From positions 868,001 to 932,000 of the forward strand of contig NZ_SBIU01000003.1 of assembly GCF_004765805.1 (NCBI RefSeq): 64,000 nt of DNA, written 5' to 3'. Position 1 is the stretch's first letter; every line of letters begins with the position of its first letter. Made by a program: the position numbers and the translations under genes. A model generated the notes under the pieces. That model did no database searches, was not told the origin of the DNA, and was given only the letters and a program-made list of their open reading frames with translations. Source of the DNA: Halorussus halobius. GTDB taxonomy: Archaea > Halobacteriota > Halobacteria > Halobacteriales > Haladaptataceae. Shown here piece after piece: positions 48,301-55,275 of the stretch.

Positions 48301-48528
48301 CGTGGGTCGAGCGTGTCGGTTGTTCGCGCGGAGGTTGTGGTTGGCGGGGTGGTGGAGCAAATGTCGGTTCTGGCGGGTGTGGATGAACCGGATGATGATA
48401 TCGAGCGCAGTCCCGGTGACGGTGTTGGTGCTGGTGCCTGTGACGGTGTCGGTGGTTCGGGTGGTGGTGCGGAGATTGATTTGGATTTCAGTGACGTGTC
48501 GATCCCGGGGGCGGTGGCTGGTGATTGA
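45322..48528 (+). CDS. 1,068-residue multidomain protein, probable replication/regulatory protein of the element
   Basis: A zinc ribbon opens the protein (C8, C11, C28, C31) with the helix DDRDTACELRAKILADRAGE. This closely parallels the chromosomal protein at 11,053. Residues about 210-500 form an alpha/beta plus winged-helix part (ETQILRALDDTPGHTLSYHE, then SRVRQCISTLKDYGLIETY). A disordered linker (about 490-535) leads to a second half that ends in another winged helix (LSQTELCDRAGVSAQTVRNH, then SVLEATGLVSRDGAGW). The tail is acidic and Gly-rich. Base usage flips at the linker from C-rich to G/T-rich, suggesting fusion of two genes. No polymerase, helicase or HUH motif was found. Confidence 0.75.
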   Translation: MTFHVTACSTCQAHWVVENFRRNDTVTCPACGSTRDTDKHRSLAQADDRDTACELRAKILADRAGEREAYANTGTYAETRDEIDITEPEDQDAFPDALTDTITEHREKYGDLVSLTPVHADAFEDQVDIALTEHRDKYSTRAEETAGTIGRNEHTPDTPTSARTGLAGTGHHPADHATIENTERVNTLTPPPADTPDNTGLTATRQHTTGTITVTGSQPVTELWNEITAHPDTQHYFLNAIGTVTGRSYNELETLLNTVGITETPLNGHGTRSLLHEHRRRHTQTTAWKLLTVLRELGTGHSTTDDIHAAAQLFRFATTTHDDTHTTAPTIAVEITPGEFEALDRQQRTNICELIGILSKAFDIKLVTTRVTEAFIRHHHRDHLPGVSEWANAHRPESRIDDALTDLNADDTETQILRALDDTPGHTLSYHETHATLETSRSRVRQCISTLKDYGLIETYNPDSAKKITLLNAGEEVLTYFNEHDGRQTTLQNSVSGTPNSSRQRRVPRQRPGDHPAGDRTGTDDRTNDSPGSTTAPYRTVYLNRADHAAIAACGSDSSGVTVVDTGVSDVDSRSRFVSMDDRRGEAVVSVHATNPLDYTVSIAVALASPRLVDAALGERTLDRVLDEVPGEVLRRVRQIGYLTDGVLADSESFRDMLVQWGEDIETMTKKLHHGEYDDRAEFVGEIVSESHGLAGSIVHLLDAAGVDLIRDVRVPAGVNAGKLADLGKSIAHSVLVQSRYQSHAAFRQLFEEREEKRASAFSVEVDAADPHGSFIGSMVVRGGSASRLQEVLESELEGVSPHEDAPEFVVPVNVTSDVSREMVAVTVARVLGPKNLRAPRRIVSVLDAVVESPFAVAAALQQLGSESSVREMDAAELRFVLRQIPSRDVLPGLPRSAGEIVSVLVHADRVLSQTELCDRAGVSAQTVRNHASVLEATGLVSRDGAGWRVQLSFRVERGEMVLPMTDVACEDVEGGVRRVVAAIPGSCDEDVGRGSSVSVVRAEVVVGGVVEQMSVLAGVDEPDDDIERSPGDGVGAGACDGVGGSGGGAEIDLDFSDVSIPGAVAGD

Positions 48529-48811
48529 TGACGCGTACCACGCAGTCGTAGACGCCCACGCGCCGGACGATCGGAATCCGCACATCGACCCGGGAGCGGT
48601 GCTGTTAGCGTGTCTGTATACCGAAGAGGCGGGCGACGTGCCGGAGAATGCACGGCTGCCGGAGATGGCGCTGGCACCGGTCGCGGACGAATTGTTCGAC
48701 GTTGGGGTTGCAGACCTCACGGAGAGTCAGCGTAGTGTCGTTGAGGATGCGTATGAGTCGCTCACGCCGCAGAGAGCGCGTGAGAGTGTCCTGCAGGAAC
48801 GAGGTGATTGA
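48521..48811 (+). CDS. Hypothetical acidic protein coupled to the 1,068-residue gene (96 aa)
   Basis: The GTG at 48521 overlaps the previous stop by 8 nt. The product opens VIDDAYHAVVDAHAPDDRNP and has a helix-rich C-terminus (LTESQRSVVEDAYESLTPQR). The stop overlaps the next start as TTGA. No family is recognised. It is soluble and likely helical. Confidence 0.65.
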   Translation: MIDDAYHAVVDAHAPDDRNPHIDPGAVLLACLYTEEAGDVPENARLPEMALAPVADELFDVGVADLTESQRSVVEDAYESLTPQRARESVLQERGD

Positions 48812-49455
48812 AGTTGTCAACACAGAATTCGGCGACAGTGACGTGGCAGTCGAACCGCGCGAGAGACTTCAAGAAGAGAACGGAAGGGAAGCTCGCGGCT
48901 CACTGGGAAGAGATCACCCAGCACCTCGCACCCCCTGTTGTCGCGTGGAGCTGGGGTGAATCGGGGTTGTCGCAGGAGATGAAGTGTTACCTGCGAGATA
49001 AGGGCCTCATCGAACGGTCGCCGGACGGGTCGAAGTGGCGGACGTCGATGGACCTCTGGTGTTACGCGATCGAGAAGGCCGCGGACGACGAACACGTTGG
49101 CGCGGACGCCCAGGGCCAGCAGTTGCTGTTAGAAGACACTGTGACGGCAGAGAGAGCGACGCGATACTTGGGCGAAACAACAACGCGCGGGCGCGCGAAT
49201 CGGGCGCGTCAGGCGACGCTCACAGGCGACATAGCCGACCGTCAGGTAGTGCGCGCTCAACACGAACCGGATTGGACGGTTGTCAATGCTCGAAAGGGCA
49301 TGCACGGTGAAGACAACGGTCGTGAGGATGCCGCTCGGCACCCGGGTCAGTCGCGCTTGTCAACCTTCGAGGACTACGACCGATCGAACTGGGATGTGAC
49401 GACGCCGTGGTTCCGTTCGAGTGCAGTGACGGTTCCGGCCGGTCAGGTGTACTGA
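48808..49455 (+). CDS. Hypothetical protein, last gene of the replication-type operon (215 aa)
   Basis: It probably starts at the TTG at 48808, which overlaps the previous gene by 4 nt. The first 85 residues are Trp-rich and look like a winged helix: REDFKKRTEGKLAAHWEEIT-like sequence (RARDFKKRTEGKLAAHWEEI), then QEMKCYLRDKGLIERSPDG and KWRTSMDLW. The rest is polar and low-complexity (GRANRARQATLTGDIADRQ). A DNA-binding accessory role is inferred. It ends just before the large repeat region. Confidence 0.65.
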   Translation: MKLSTQNSATVTWQSNRARDFKKRTEGKLAAHWEEITQHLAPPVVAWSWGESGLSQEMKCYLRDKGLIERSPDGSKWRTSMDLWCYAIEKAADDEHVGADAQGQQLLLEDTVTAERATRYLGETTTRGRANRARQATLTGDIADRQVVRAQHEPDWTVVNARKGMHGEDNGREDAARHPGQSRLSTFEDYDRSNWDVTTPWFRSSAVTVPAGQVY

Positions 49456-49507
49456 CCCGAGGCACTGTTTTTCGCGCCGGGTTCATTTACATTGATTGCT
49501 GATTCGG

Positions 49508-49966
49508 GTGTTACGGGGGTTTTACCGCGTGTTTTCCGCAGATACACACTTTCTGCATAACACTACTGCAGAGGGTGTTATGTTATTGCAAGGGCGTTCA
49601 GGGACGTGTTTGACCCCCGTGACACTCCGAATCAATGCAATTCCAGTCGTTGCAAGAGACTTCACAGTCCAGATCCCCCTGACCTCGTTTGCATGGATAG
49701 GCGATTTACGTGTTACGGGGGCTAATGCACCTGGAATCCGTAAATGCACACTTTCTTCAGACTGTTTCACAGTGTCTTCACTACCGTGTTTGACCCCCGT
49801 GACACCGTGAACCACTGCAAATGCAGTCCTGCAAGGAGTTCCACAGTCCAGATCCGCCCCGTCCTGTTACATTGATCCAGGATTTAGGTGTTACGCGGCT
49901 TGATGTCGGTTTTTCGGGATAATCACACTTTCTTCAGTGCTGTTTCACAGTGTTCTGGGGGTAACA
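49508..49966. repeat. Three imperfect ~180-200 bp direct repeats (origin-like)
   Basis: Conserved blocks recur in fixed order. gtgttacggggg occurs at 49508, 49710 and (variant) 49889. cacactttctkc occurs at 49545, 49747 and 49924. tgtttcacagtgt occurs at 49763 and 49941. cgtgtttgacccccgtgacac occurs at 49605 and 49785, and cacagtccagatcc at 49663 and 49842. Spacing is 178-202 bp. The gtgttacggggg and cccccgtgacac blocks are near-inverse copies. No gene is present, consistent with an origin, partition site or viral control region. Confidence 0.85.
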
Positions 49967-50148
49967 CTGATCCTGACCGCGACCCGCCCGGTGTTGTCAA
50001 TCGAAGAACTCTCTGACGGTCTCGATGCGACACTCCCGCGTGGCGCGCTAAAGGAGAGTGTTGGTGTATAGTGTGCGCGCGACCGATCGAGCGACCGGGC
50101 AGCGGGTGAGATTCCGATCGATGAAGTGGGTATAACACGTAGACTGAA

Positions 50149-50252
50149 TGCCGCCCGGGCGTTTCCGGGTGGCGTGTTCCCGGCAAGAGAGAGTGAGATT
50201 CCCGGTCGTGGTGGGCCGGGGCTCATTCGGACCGCCGGAGGTACGGCGGTCC
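50149..50252. repeat. Hairpin-bearing repeat R1 (left bracket of the 50.5-55 kb module)
   Basis: gccgccc (50150) pairs with gggtggc (with one G-T) ahead of the conserved block gttcccggcaagagagagtg and a ggtcgtggtggg tail. A second hairpin follows: ggaccgccg (50229-50237) with cggcggtcc (50244-50252). Block order matches R2 at 55,550. Confidence 0.75.
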
Positions 50253-50312
50253 ATACATTCGGACGGGCAAACAGACGCACACCCGCCCGTACACGAAGAC
50301 GGACGTAAGTAC

Positions 50313-50328
50313 GTACACTGCAGTGTAC
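50313..50328. repeat. 16-bp perfect palindrome
   Basis: gtacactgcagtgtac lies between R1 and the first gene of the module. It could be a dimeric repressor site. A similar palindrome stands at 55,260 near R2. Confidence 0.6.
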
Positions 50329-50456
50329 ACGACAACGAACACAGACACTCAATGACGGACGTGTCTACGTACCGGCGGGACGATGGGTGTGCTACCACCC
50401 GCACACGTTTTCACCGCCACGTATGCCGGTTTTTCATTTGGTATCCGCGCGGAACG

Positions 50457-50474
50457 GTGTTACCTCTCTTATCC
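50457..50474 (+). promoter_or_regulatory. GTGTTACCTCT promoter motif, copy 1
   Basis: gtgttacctctcttatcc starts 41 nt before the ATG at 50498. The ttatcc part sits at TATA distance (about 24-29 nt). Confidence 0.6.
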
Positions 50475-50497
50475 GTGTCCTAGTCCTATTGTGAGAC

Positions 50498-50770
50498 ATG
50501 ATACTACTCACCGTTATCGAACGTGTAGTCTCAGCAATAACAGAGGCTCAGGACACAGACAGGGATCACACCATCATTGAGTACAACGGGAGAGCGATGC
50601 TTGAGTCGGACGAGGGACCGCAGATGTACCGCGAAACCCAACGACCATTCCTCCGCGACCTCACCCCTGAGGAGAGCCGTGCGATCATGCAGCAACTCGA
50701 AAAGTTCGACGTCCCCGCGGAAATGGAAGAGGCGATCGAACGTCACCGCGAATCGATCCGGGATCAATAG
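50498..50770 (+). CDS. Hypothetical small acidic protein (90 aa)
   Basis: MILLTVIERVVSAITEAQDT is a short amphipathic or membrane-proximal start. FLRDLTPEESRAIMQQLEKF and VPAEMEEAIERHRESIRDQ form a helical, charged C-terminus. No family is recognised. It is the first gene of the bracketed module and is driven by the repeated GTGTTACCTCT promoter. Confidence 0.6.
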   Translation: MILLTVIERVVSAITEAQDTDRDHTIIEYNGRAMLESDEGPQMYRETQRPFLRDLTPEESRAIMQQLEKFDVPAEMEEAIERHRESIRDQ

Positions 50771-50797
50771 TTCCGGACACCCCCCGTCCCAGTTTCA

Positions 50798-50815
50798 GTG
50801 TTACCTCTCCTAAAT
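50798..50815 (+). promoter_or_regulatory. GTGTTACCTCT promoter motif, copy 2
   Basis: gtgttacctctcctaaat lies 43 nt before a TTG at 50841 and 73 nt before the ATG at 50871 of the coiled-coil membrane gene. Confidence 0.55.
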
Positions 50816-50870
50816 GGGTGAATCACCTACGTTCGAGGGTTTGATTACACCCCACTCCGTCACCCGTGCC

Positions 50871-51842
50871 ATGTCGGACGACTCGAATTCTTCTGAATAC
50901 AACTTCTCATTCCGCCGGTTCATCGTCCTCGTAGCCATACTCTTAGCCCTCACATTGCTCACTGGAGGTGCTGTCGCGGTCAAAACTGAACTGACGGTCT
51001 ATGAATCAATGTCGGTGATTGGAGTGCTCGCGTCAATCGCCCTCTCAGCGATCTTAGCATACCTGTATTACCGGATGAGCCGGATTCAAGACCTGCAGCA
51101 CACGGAATCAGTCCGGCAAGCCAATCTCCAAGAAGACCTCGCTGACCACCAAGAGAAACAGAACGAGTTGATGCAGCTACAGCAGGAAATGCGTGAATTG
51201 GAGTATCAGCCGAAAATCTTGATTGACGACTACGAACTGAAACCATCCGGTATAGAACTGACACTCCGGAACCTTGGTCGTGGATTAGCGGAGCACATCG
51301 CAGTACGCGCGCAACTCCGTGTGAAAGGCATCCGAGTAGAACCGGCGAATAACCCGGACTCAGACAGTGAAGGGAGTCTGTATATCCCCGATGAAGTGTT
51401 CTACCGGGATCCGGAAACCAACACTGAGTACGTCCCGTGGATCACCGAAACCATTCGGACAGAAGGGGAAGAAATGTTATCGAAACAACGACGCGGTGGG
51501 ATGTTGAGCCCGGATGAAGGCGCGGTGGAGTTCGCAGCGAGAGTCCGGTTTGGCCGTGTCGATCCCGTGAGAGACGGTGTTGGCGGGGTGCCACCGGCAC
51601 GGGTTTTCAGCGAGTTGTATGAAGCCGGTATGGGTGATGTGACGTTCCAATTAGACCTGTTGTATTGTAACGAGTTAGGGGGGGTGTCGGTTATCCCGAT
51701 TATGGGTGCGAGCGGTGAGTTGAGTGCTGATACTGGATTAGATACTATTGAGCAGTTGGGGCATGGTATCTCGGGTACTCGGACGGAAGTCCGTGAGGCG
51801 GTTGAGACTCTGGATAATTATCCCCCTCCGACCGGCCAGTAA
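50871..51842 (+). CDS. Two-helix membrane protein with coiled coil and C-terminal domain (323 aa)
   Basis: The start is uncertain. The ATG at 50871 (MSDDSNSSEYNFSFRRF) is used, but a TTG at 50841 matches the promoter spacing of sister genes, and an ATG at 50814 is too close to the promoter. Helices lie at about 17-36 (IVLVAILLALTLLTGGAVAV) and 50-69 (VIGVLASIALSAILAYLYYR). A coiled coil follows at about 72-113 (LQEDLADHQEKQNELMQLQQ), then a beta-rich domain beginning YQPKILIDDYELKPSGIELT. It looks like a membrane sensor or scaffold, facing inward. Confidence 0.7.
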   Translation: MSDDSNSSEYNFSFRRFIVLVAILLALTLLTGGAVAVKTELTVYESMSVIGVLASIALSAILAYLYYRMSRIQDLQHTESVRQANLQEDLADHQEKQNELMQLQQEMRELEYQPKILIDDYELKPSGIELTLRNLGRGLAEHIAVRAQLRVKGIRVEPANNPDSDSEGSLYIPDEVFYRDPETNTEYVPWITETIRTEGEEMLSKQRRGGMLSPDEGAVEFAARVRFGRVDPVRDGVGGVPPARVFSELYEAGMGDVTFQLDLLYCNELGGVSVIPIMGASGELSADTGLDTIEQLGHGISGTRTEVREAVETLDNYPPPTGQ

Positions 51843-51890
51843 TCGCTGGTGGTTGGTTGAGGAGACCCCGAGGTGTGGTTGATTGTCAAC

Positions 51891-51908
51891 GTGTTACCTC
51901 TGTCATCC
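51891..51908 (+). promoter_or_regulatory. GTGTTACCTCT promoter motif, copy 3
   Basis: gtgttacctctgtcatcc starts 41 nt before the ATG at 51932, the same spacing as copy 1. Confidence 0.6.
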
Positions 51909-51931
51909 GGGTGTCACCCCTACCAGAGAGT

Positions 51932-52015
51932 ATGCAAGACCCAGCAGACGGGTTAATCACCCGTCGTCAAATCGTTCGACGGGTGACCGCGGAGGCACGA
52001 TCTAAGGAAAACTAA
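51932..52015 (+). CDS. Micro-ORF of 27 codons behind a conserved promoter motif
   Basis: MQDPADGLITRRQIVRRVTA then EARSKEN. It is basic and helical. The main evidence is the GTGTTACCTCT motif at exactly the spacing seen before the 50,498 gene. It could be a micro-protein or a regulatory leader for the membrane gene at 52,066. Confidence 0.4.
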   Translation: MQDPADGLITRRQIVRRVTAEARSKEN

Positions 52016-52065
52016 TACTCTCACCCAACGGTGATTTTGTATCACCACACTGTGACCTCCGCATA

Positions 52066-52314
52066 ATGAGCAGAGGACAAGCATCACCAGTGAACCTCAC
52101 AATCGGGCTTGTCGTCGGAAACCTCGCATACCTACTCTTCACCGTAATTCCTTCAATGATACTCGGAGTCGCCCCGACAGACATCTTTACGGGGCCGTTC
52201 TCGGAAGCCGCGAACAGTCTCGTTTCAACGCGGGTGGCGATCGGTGCGTTACTCGGAGTGACTGATGTGTTGGCGGTTCTTGGATTCGTTTCGTCAGTGT
52301 TCGGTGACAGGTAG
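52066..52314 (+). CDS. Small two- or three-helix membrane protein (82 aa)
   Basis: The ATG at 52066 opens MSRGQASPVNLTIGLVVGNL. Hydrophobic segments span about 10-33 and 55-78 (AIGALLGVTDVLAVLGFVSS), separated by a short loop. No charged residues lie inside the helices, suggesting a simple membrane-spanning partner. No family is recognised. Confidence 0.65.
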   Translation: MSRGQASPVNLTIGLVVGNLAYLLFTVIPSMILGVAPTDIFTGPFSEAANSLVSTRVAIGALLGVTDVLAVLGFVSSVFGDR

Positions 52315-52456
52315 ACCCGGGGCAGGGTTCCTTGTCAACGGGACATGGTGAGGGCGTGGAGTCCCCTGCATCGATACACGCCGGTGACCGTCACGAACTG
52401 TTGGGGCTAATGCGAGTTCTGGGTACGCTTTTCAATCAGTAGTCAGACGTGATTAT

Positions 52457-52648
52457 ATGGGCGACGACGAAAACGACATCTCGGAGCAAGATCAGAACCA
52501 ACAGGACGAAGGCGAAGAAGAAGCGCTTGGTCGGTCATTTATTGCGGACACCCCGGACGAAGACCCGCGATTGGAGGCAACCGGGACAAACACATCGGAC
52601 GGCGATGGGAACGAAGGTGAGGAAGCGACCAGTGAGAGTGACGAGTAA
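52457..52648 (+). CDS. ADTPDEDPR-motif small acidic protein, copy 1 (63 aa)
   Basis: MGDDENDISEQDQNQQDEGE precedes LGRSFIADTPDEDPRLEATG and an acidic Ser/Gly/Glu tail. It shares the nine-residue ADTPDEDPR core with the three genes that follow. It is predicted to be disordered. It lies 82 bp before copy 2. Confidence 0.75.
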   Translation: MGDDENDISEQDQNQQDEGEEEALGRSFIADTPDEDPRLEATGTNTSDGDGNEGEEATSESDE

Positions 52649-52698
52649 CGGATTCACGAGCAGAATTTACGTGATTTACTTCCGGTCCGCGCCGACTC

Positions 52699-52704
52699 TT
52701 TATA
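52699..52704 (+). promoter_or_regulatory. TATA-like box of ADTPDEDPR copies 2-4
   Basis: tttata lies about 27-32 nt before the ATG at 52731 and would drive copies 2-4 and the membrane gene at 53,220. Confidence 0.5.
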
Positions 52705-52730
52705 CCAACGTGCCAACTATCGGTTAATAC

Positions 52731-52877
52731 ATGCCCGACGATAACGGAGATTCAGAATCCGATTCAGAATCTAACGACATCGTTTCTGCTGTTGACCGGA
52801 AAGCAAGAGTCGCAGACACACCGGATGAAGACCCTCGTGGGTCATCGAACGGTAGTGAATCCTCGGGAGACGAGTAA
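52731..52877 (+). CDS. ADTPDEDPR-motif small acidic protein, copy 2 (48 aa)
   Basis: MPDDNGDSESDSESNDIVSA, then DRKARVADTPDEDPRGSSNG and an acidic tail ending SSGDE. A short basic patch (RKAR) sits just before the conserved core, as in copies 3 and 4. It is separated from copy 3 by 2 bp, so the genes form one operon. Confidence 0.75.
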   Translation: MPDDNGDSESDSESNDIVSAVDRKARVADTPDEDPRGSSNGSESSGDE

Positions 52878-52879
52878 CT

Positions 52880-53050
52880 ATGTCGGACGATAACGGCGGT
52901 TCGAGTTCCAGCGGCGACGGAAAGAATCCACGAGCGAACAGGAAAGCGCAAGTCGCAGATACGCCAGATTCCGACCCGAGAGGCGGCAGTAGCGGAAGTG
53001 ACGGTGGCGGCGACGGAGGGTCAAGTTCCGGAGATGGAGGTGACGAGTGA
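52880..53050 (+). CDS. ADTPDEDPR-motif small acidic protein, copy 3 (56 aa)
   Basis: MSDDNGGSSSSGDGKNPRAN, then RKAQVADTPDSDPRGGSSGS and a Gly/Ser/Asp-rich low-complexity tail. The core differs by one residue (E to S). One base separates it from copy 4. The product is probably disordered. Confidence 0.75.
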   Translation: MSDDNGGSSSSGDGKNPRANRKAQVADTPDSDPRGGSSGSDGGGDGGSSSGDGGDE

Positions 53051-53051
53051 T

Positions 53052-53198
53052 ATGAGCGACGACAACAACACCGACGAATCGAACGATCGTCGAGAGCTGG
53101 AGAAGGCGAGACTGGCGGATACGCCGGACGAGGATCCGCGAGGGCAGACTACAGAGGTAGCGGAGGCTGAAGCGGCCGAGAACGATACCGACGAGTAG
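53052..53198 (+). CDS. ADTPDEDPR-motif small acidic protein, copy 4 (48 aa)
   Basis: MSDDNNTDESNDRRELEKAR, then LADTPDEDPRGQTTEVAEAE and the tail AAENDTDE. This copy has a short helical lead (RRELEKARL) before the core. It is followed 21 bp later by the membrane protein gene at 53,220, a possible partner. Confidence 0.75.
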   Translation: MSDDNNTDESNDRRELEKARLADTPDEDPRGQTTEVAEAEAAENDTDE

Positions 53199-53219
53199 TT
53201 CCGCTGAGGACGTTCAGGC

Positions 53220-53837
53220 ATGGTATTCAGTCTCCCTGTACTCGATCTGCTATTCGCGTTCCTGTTCCTTGTCCCTGGATTCCTCACGTACCGTCTCGCG
53301 CGGCACTTCGGGAAAATCACGGTTCAGACAGATTCGTTCAACAAGACTGCGTATGCGTTGATTGCGAGTGGTGCGGCGATATCGATTACGTGGATTGTAG
53401 CGACGTTACTGTTCGATACTCCGTTCTCGGCGCTTATACAGGTCGAATTGAGTGTGTTCCAGTTAGCGTGGTTTTACCTCGGAGTGCTCGGGGTTTCGGG
53501 TTTCCAGGGTGTTGTCGTCGGCTTAGCGGTGGATCGAGGATTGCGGCGAAATCATCGGGACATGCGAGAGCGTGTGTGGACGTTGGCATTCAATGGAGCC
53601 GATCAGCCGATTGAAGCGCGCGTGGTGACGGTGGGAGGTGACGAGATTCACGGGTTTGTGCAGTCGTGGGACAGTGTCGGCCACGGGAAGGATATCCTAC
53701 TGAAGTATCCGAGACGGCTCGATGAAGAGTATGAGGAGATTGGAGATGACGACGGGCTGTTCATCGGGGAGTACGTGTTGCTGAACGAGGCTGATGTCTC
53801 GCAGATCTACTTTGAGGAAGACATCGACATTGACTGA
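53220..53837 (+). CDS. Three-helix membrane protein with C-terminal beta domain (DUF6338-like)
   Basis: The 205-residue protein has helices at about 3-24 (LDLLFAFLFLVPGFLTYRLA), 42-66 (TAYALIASGAAISITWIVAT) and 80-103. A cytosolic domain of about 95 residues follows, with an SH3-like strand set (ARVVTVGGDEIHGFVQSWDS; DILLKYPRRLDEEYEEIG). The layout matches DUF6338-type proteins as I remember them, but identity is not proven. It ends the operon of the ADTPDEDPR proteins. Confidence 0.7.
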   Translation: MVFSLPVLDLLFAFLFLVPGFLTYRLARHFGKITVQTDSFNKTAYALIASGAAISITWIVATLLFDTPFSALIQVELSVFQLAWFYLGVLGVSGFQGVVVGLAVDRGLRRNHRDMRERVWTLAFNGADQPIEARVVTVGGDEIHGFVQSWDSVGHGKDILLKYPRRLDEEYEEIGDDDGLFIGEYVLLNEADVSQIYFEEDIDID

Positions 53838-53973
53838 GGAATGATCCGAAGTGGTATTGTCCGAGGCGACAGTACTCATCGGCCTCGGAATCACCGCACT
53901 CGGTTCGTTCCATCATTAATGTTGTCACCCTATGTTATTATGATACGTTAGTGTGTATGCGGGCGGTAGACGC

Positions 53974-54225
53974 ATGGATTTGGACGCATTGGAGGCCTTC
54001 GAGGGACCAACGACGCTGCGGATTTTCATGTTCCTGTTGATGCTGACTGTGATGCTGGTTTTCGTCGGAGCGGTGCTCTCGGTGACCCACGGCATCGAAT
54101 TCGTCGAGATAATCGGTCTCAGTCTGGCAGATAACACGATGGTGCTACTGCGGTTTGCCGGCATCATCGCGCTCTTCATTCTACTCGGAAAGGTAGCTCT
54201 GTTCGCGTTGCAATTCGCGGAGTAA
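53974..54225 (+). CDS. Small two-helix membrane protein (83 aa)
   Basis: The ATG at 53974 opens MDLDALEAFEGPTTLRIFMF. Helices span about 18-40 (FMFLLMLTVMLVFVGAVLSV) and 60-80 (LLRFAGIIALFILLGKVALF). A GTG seven codons upstream is an alternative start. No family is recognised. It precedes the serine recombinase gene by 111 bp. Confidence 0.65.
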   Translation: MDLDALEAFEGPTTLRIFMFLLMLTVMLVFVGAVLSVTHGIEFVEIIGLSLADNTMVLLRFAGIIALFILLGKVALFALQFAE

Positions 54226-54336
54226 TCGGGATCACTGTGCCGAACCACTACCCCTCACCAATCAAGGGAAACTAATCTATTCCATACCGGCAAGGAAAGT
54301 ACCCTCTTTGATAAGAGCACACCGGTTAGATTGGGT

Positions 54337-55056
54337 ATGGCCGAAACACCCTCCCAGAACACTGCAGCCTACGTCCGAGTCAGCACAGCTGACCAAGACG
54401 CCGAACGCCAACGCGAATCAATCCTCAACGAATACGACGAAGACACGATCGACTGGTTCGTGGACATCGAGTCCGGGGCGTCACTCTCCCGTGACCAATA
54501 CAACGACATGCGCGAGTCCATCGATGACTACGACGTCATCACCGCAACTGAGATCGACCGGCTCGGCCGATCGTTCAGCGAGCTCGCATCTTTTGTGGAA
54601 GAGCTCCGGCAGAAAGACATCGGGCTCAACCTCACACAGCAACCCATCGACACGACTAACGAAGACGACTGGATGGCTGATATGTTGTTGAACATGCTGA
54701 TAGTGCTGGCAGACGCTGAACGCAAGATGATTCAGGACCGCGTGCAGCAGGGTGTGGATAAGGCGATGCGAGATGGGAAGCGCGTTGGCCGCCCACCGTT
54801 CGGGTACGACGTCGAAGACGGGTTTATGTACCAGGACCCAGCAGAATACAACCGCGCCCAGAACTTCATCAGGGAAGTCAAGAAAGGACGTGCGAAGAGC
54901 ACGACAGCGGATTATTTCGAAATTCCCCAGTCCGCGGTACAGTCCATCTTGAAGCGTTCACATCAAAACTACGAAATTCCGTTCGACAACGACTTGTGGA
55001 CGATCGAACGAGCGAAGGTCGAAGCCGGGGAGAAACTGTTAGAACCGCTCGAATAG
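54337..55056 (+). CDS. Serine recombinase (resolvase/invertase family)
   Basis: The 239-residue protein has AAYVRVSTADQDAERQRESI with the catalytic S16. TEIDRLGRSFSELASFVEEL and DAERKMIQDRVQQGVDKAMR (helix E region) follow, and KRVGRPPFGYDVEDG leads into a C-terminal helix-turn-helix (STTADYFEIPQSAVQSILKR). It is a full-length small serine recombinase, able in principle to invert or resolve DNA at paired sites. The R1/R2 repeats flanking the module are natural candidates. Confidence 0.92.
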   Translation: MAETPSQNTAAYVRVSTADQDAERQRESILNEYDEDTIDWFVDIESGASLSRDQYNDMRESIDDYDVITATEIDRLGRSFSELASFVEELRQKDIGLNLTQQPIDTTNEDDWMADMLLNMLIVLADAERKMIQDRVQQGVDKAMRDGKRVGRPPFGYDVEDGFMYQDPAEYNRAQNFIREVKKGRAKSTTADYFEIPQSAVQSILKRSHQNYEIPFDNDLWTIERAKVEAGEKLLEPLE

Positions 55057-55259
55057 GACGACGACTCAGGCCAGGATCCACTTCTATGTGGAGACGAAGG
55101 GCCCGTGCCCGTAGATAATATAACACGAGGCCGGCCCGTCAACAAGCTTACTCTGGCCCCATTTCTCACTAATATGGTCGATGACGTGCCCGTCCATCCG
55201 TTAGTCCGACATCCATGGCTGACACACGCACGTACGTAAGGACGCGCGTACGTGATGAT

Positions 55260-55275
55260 GTACGTGATCACGTAC
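55260..55275. repeat. 16-bp perfect palindrome in a cgtacgta-rich tract
   Basis: gtacgtgatcacgtac sits inside a tract of overlapping acgtac repeats. It is analogous in size and position to the palindrome at 50,313 beside R1. Confidence 0.6.

Noticed and set aside
45322..48528. HUH relaxase or rolling-circle replication protein
   Set aside because: No HUH motif or catalytic Tyr context was found. The call is left as a multidomain replication/regulatory-type protein.
40654..49455. Complete haloarchaeal virus (for example a pleolipovirus-type provirus)
   Set aside because: No spike, capsid or packaging-ATPase gene was recognised. An integrated plasmid-like or satellite element fits better with what is visible.
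50281..50345. CRISPR-like array of gtacgta strings (also 55,229-55,292)
   Set aside because: The repeats are too short, overlap each other and lack regular spacers; they are palindromic tracts.
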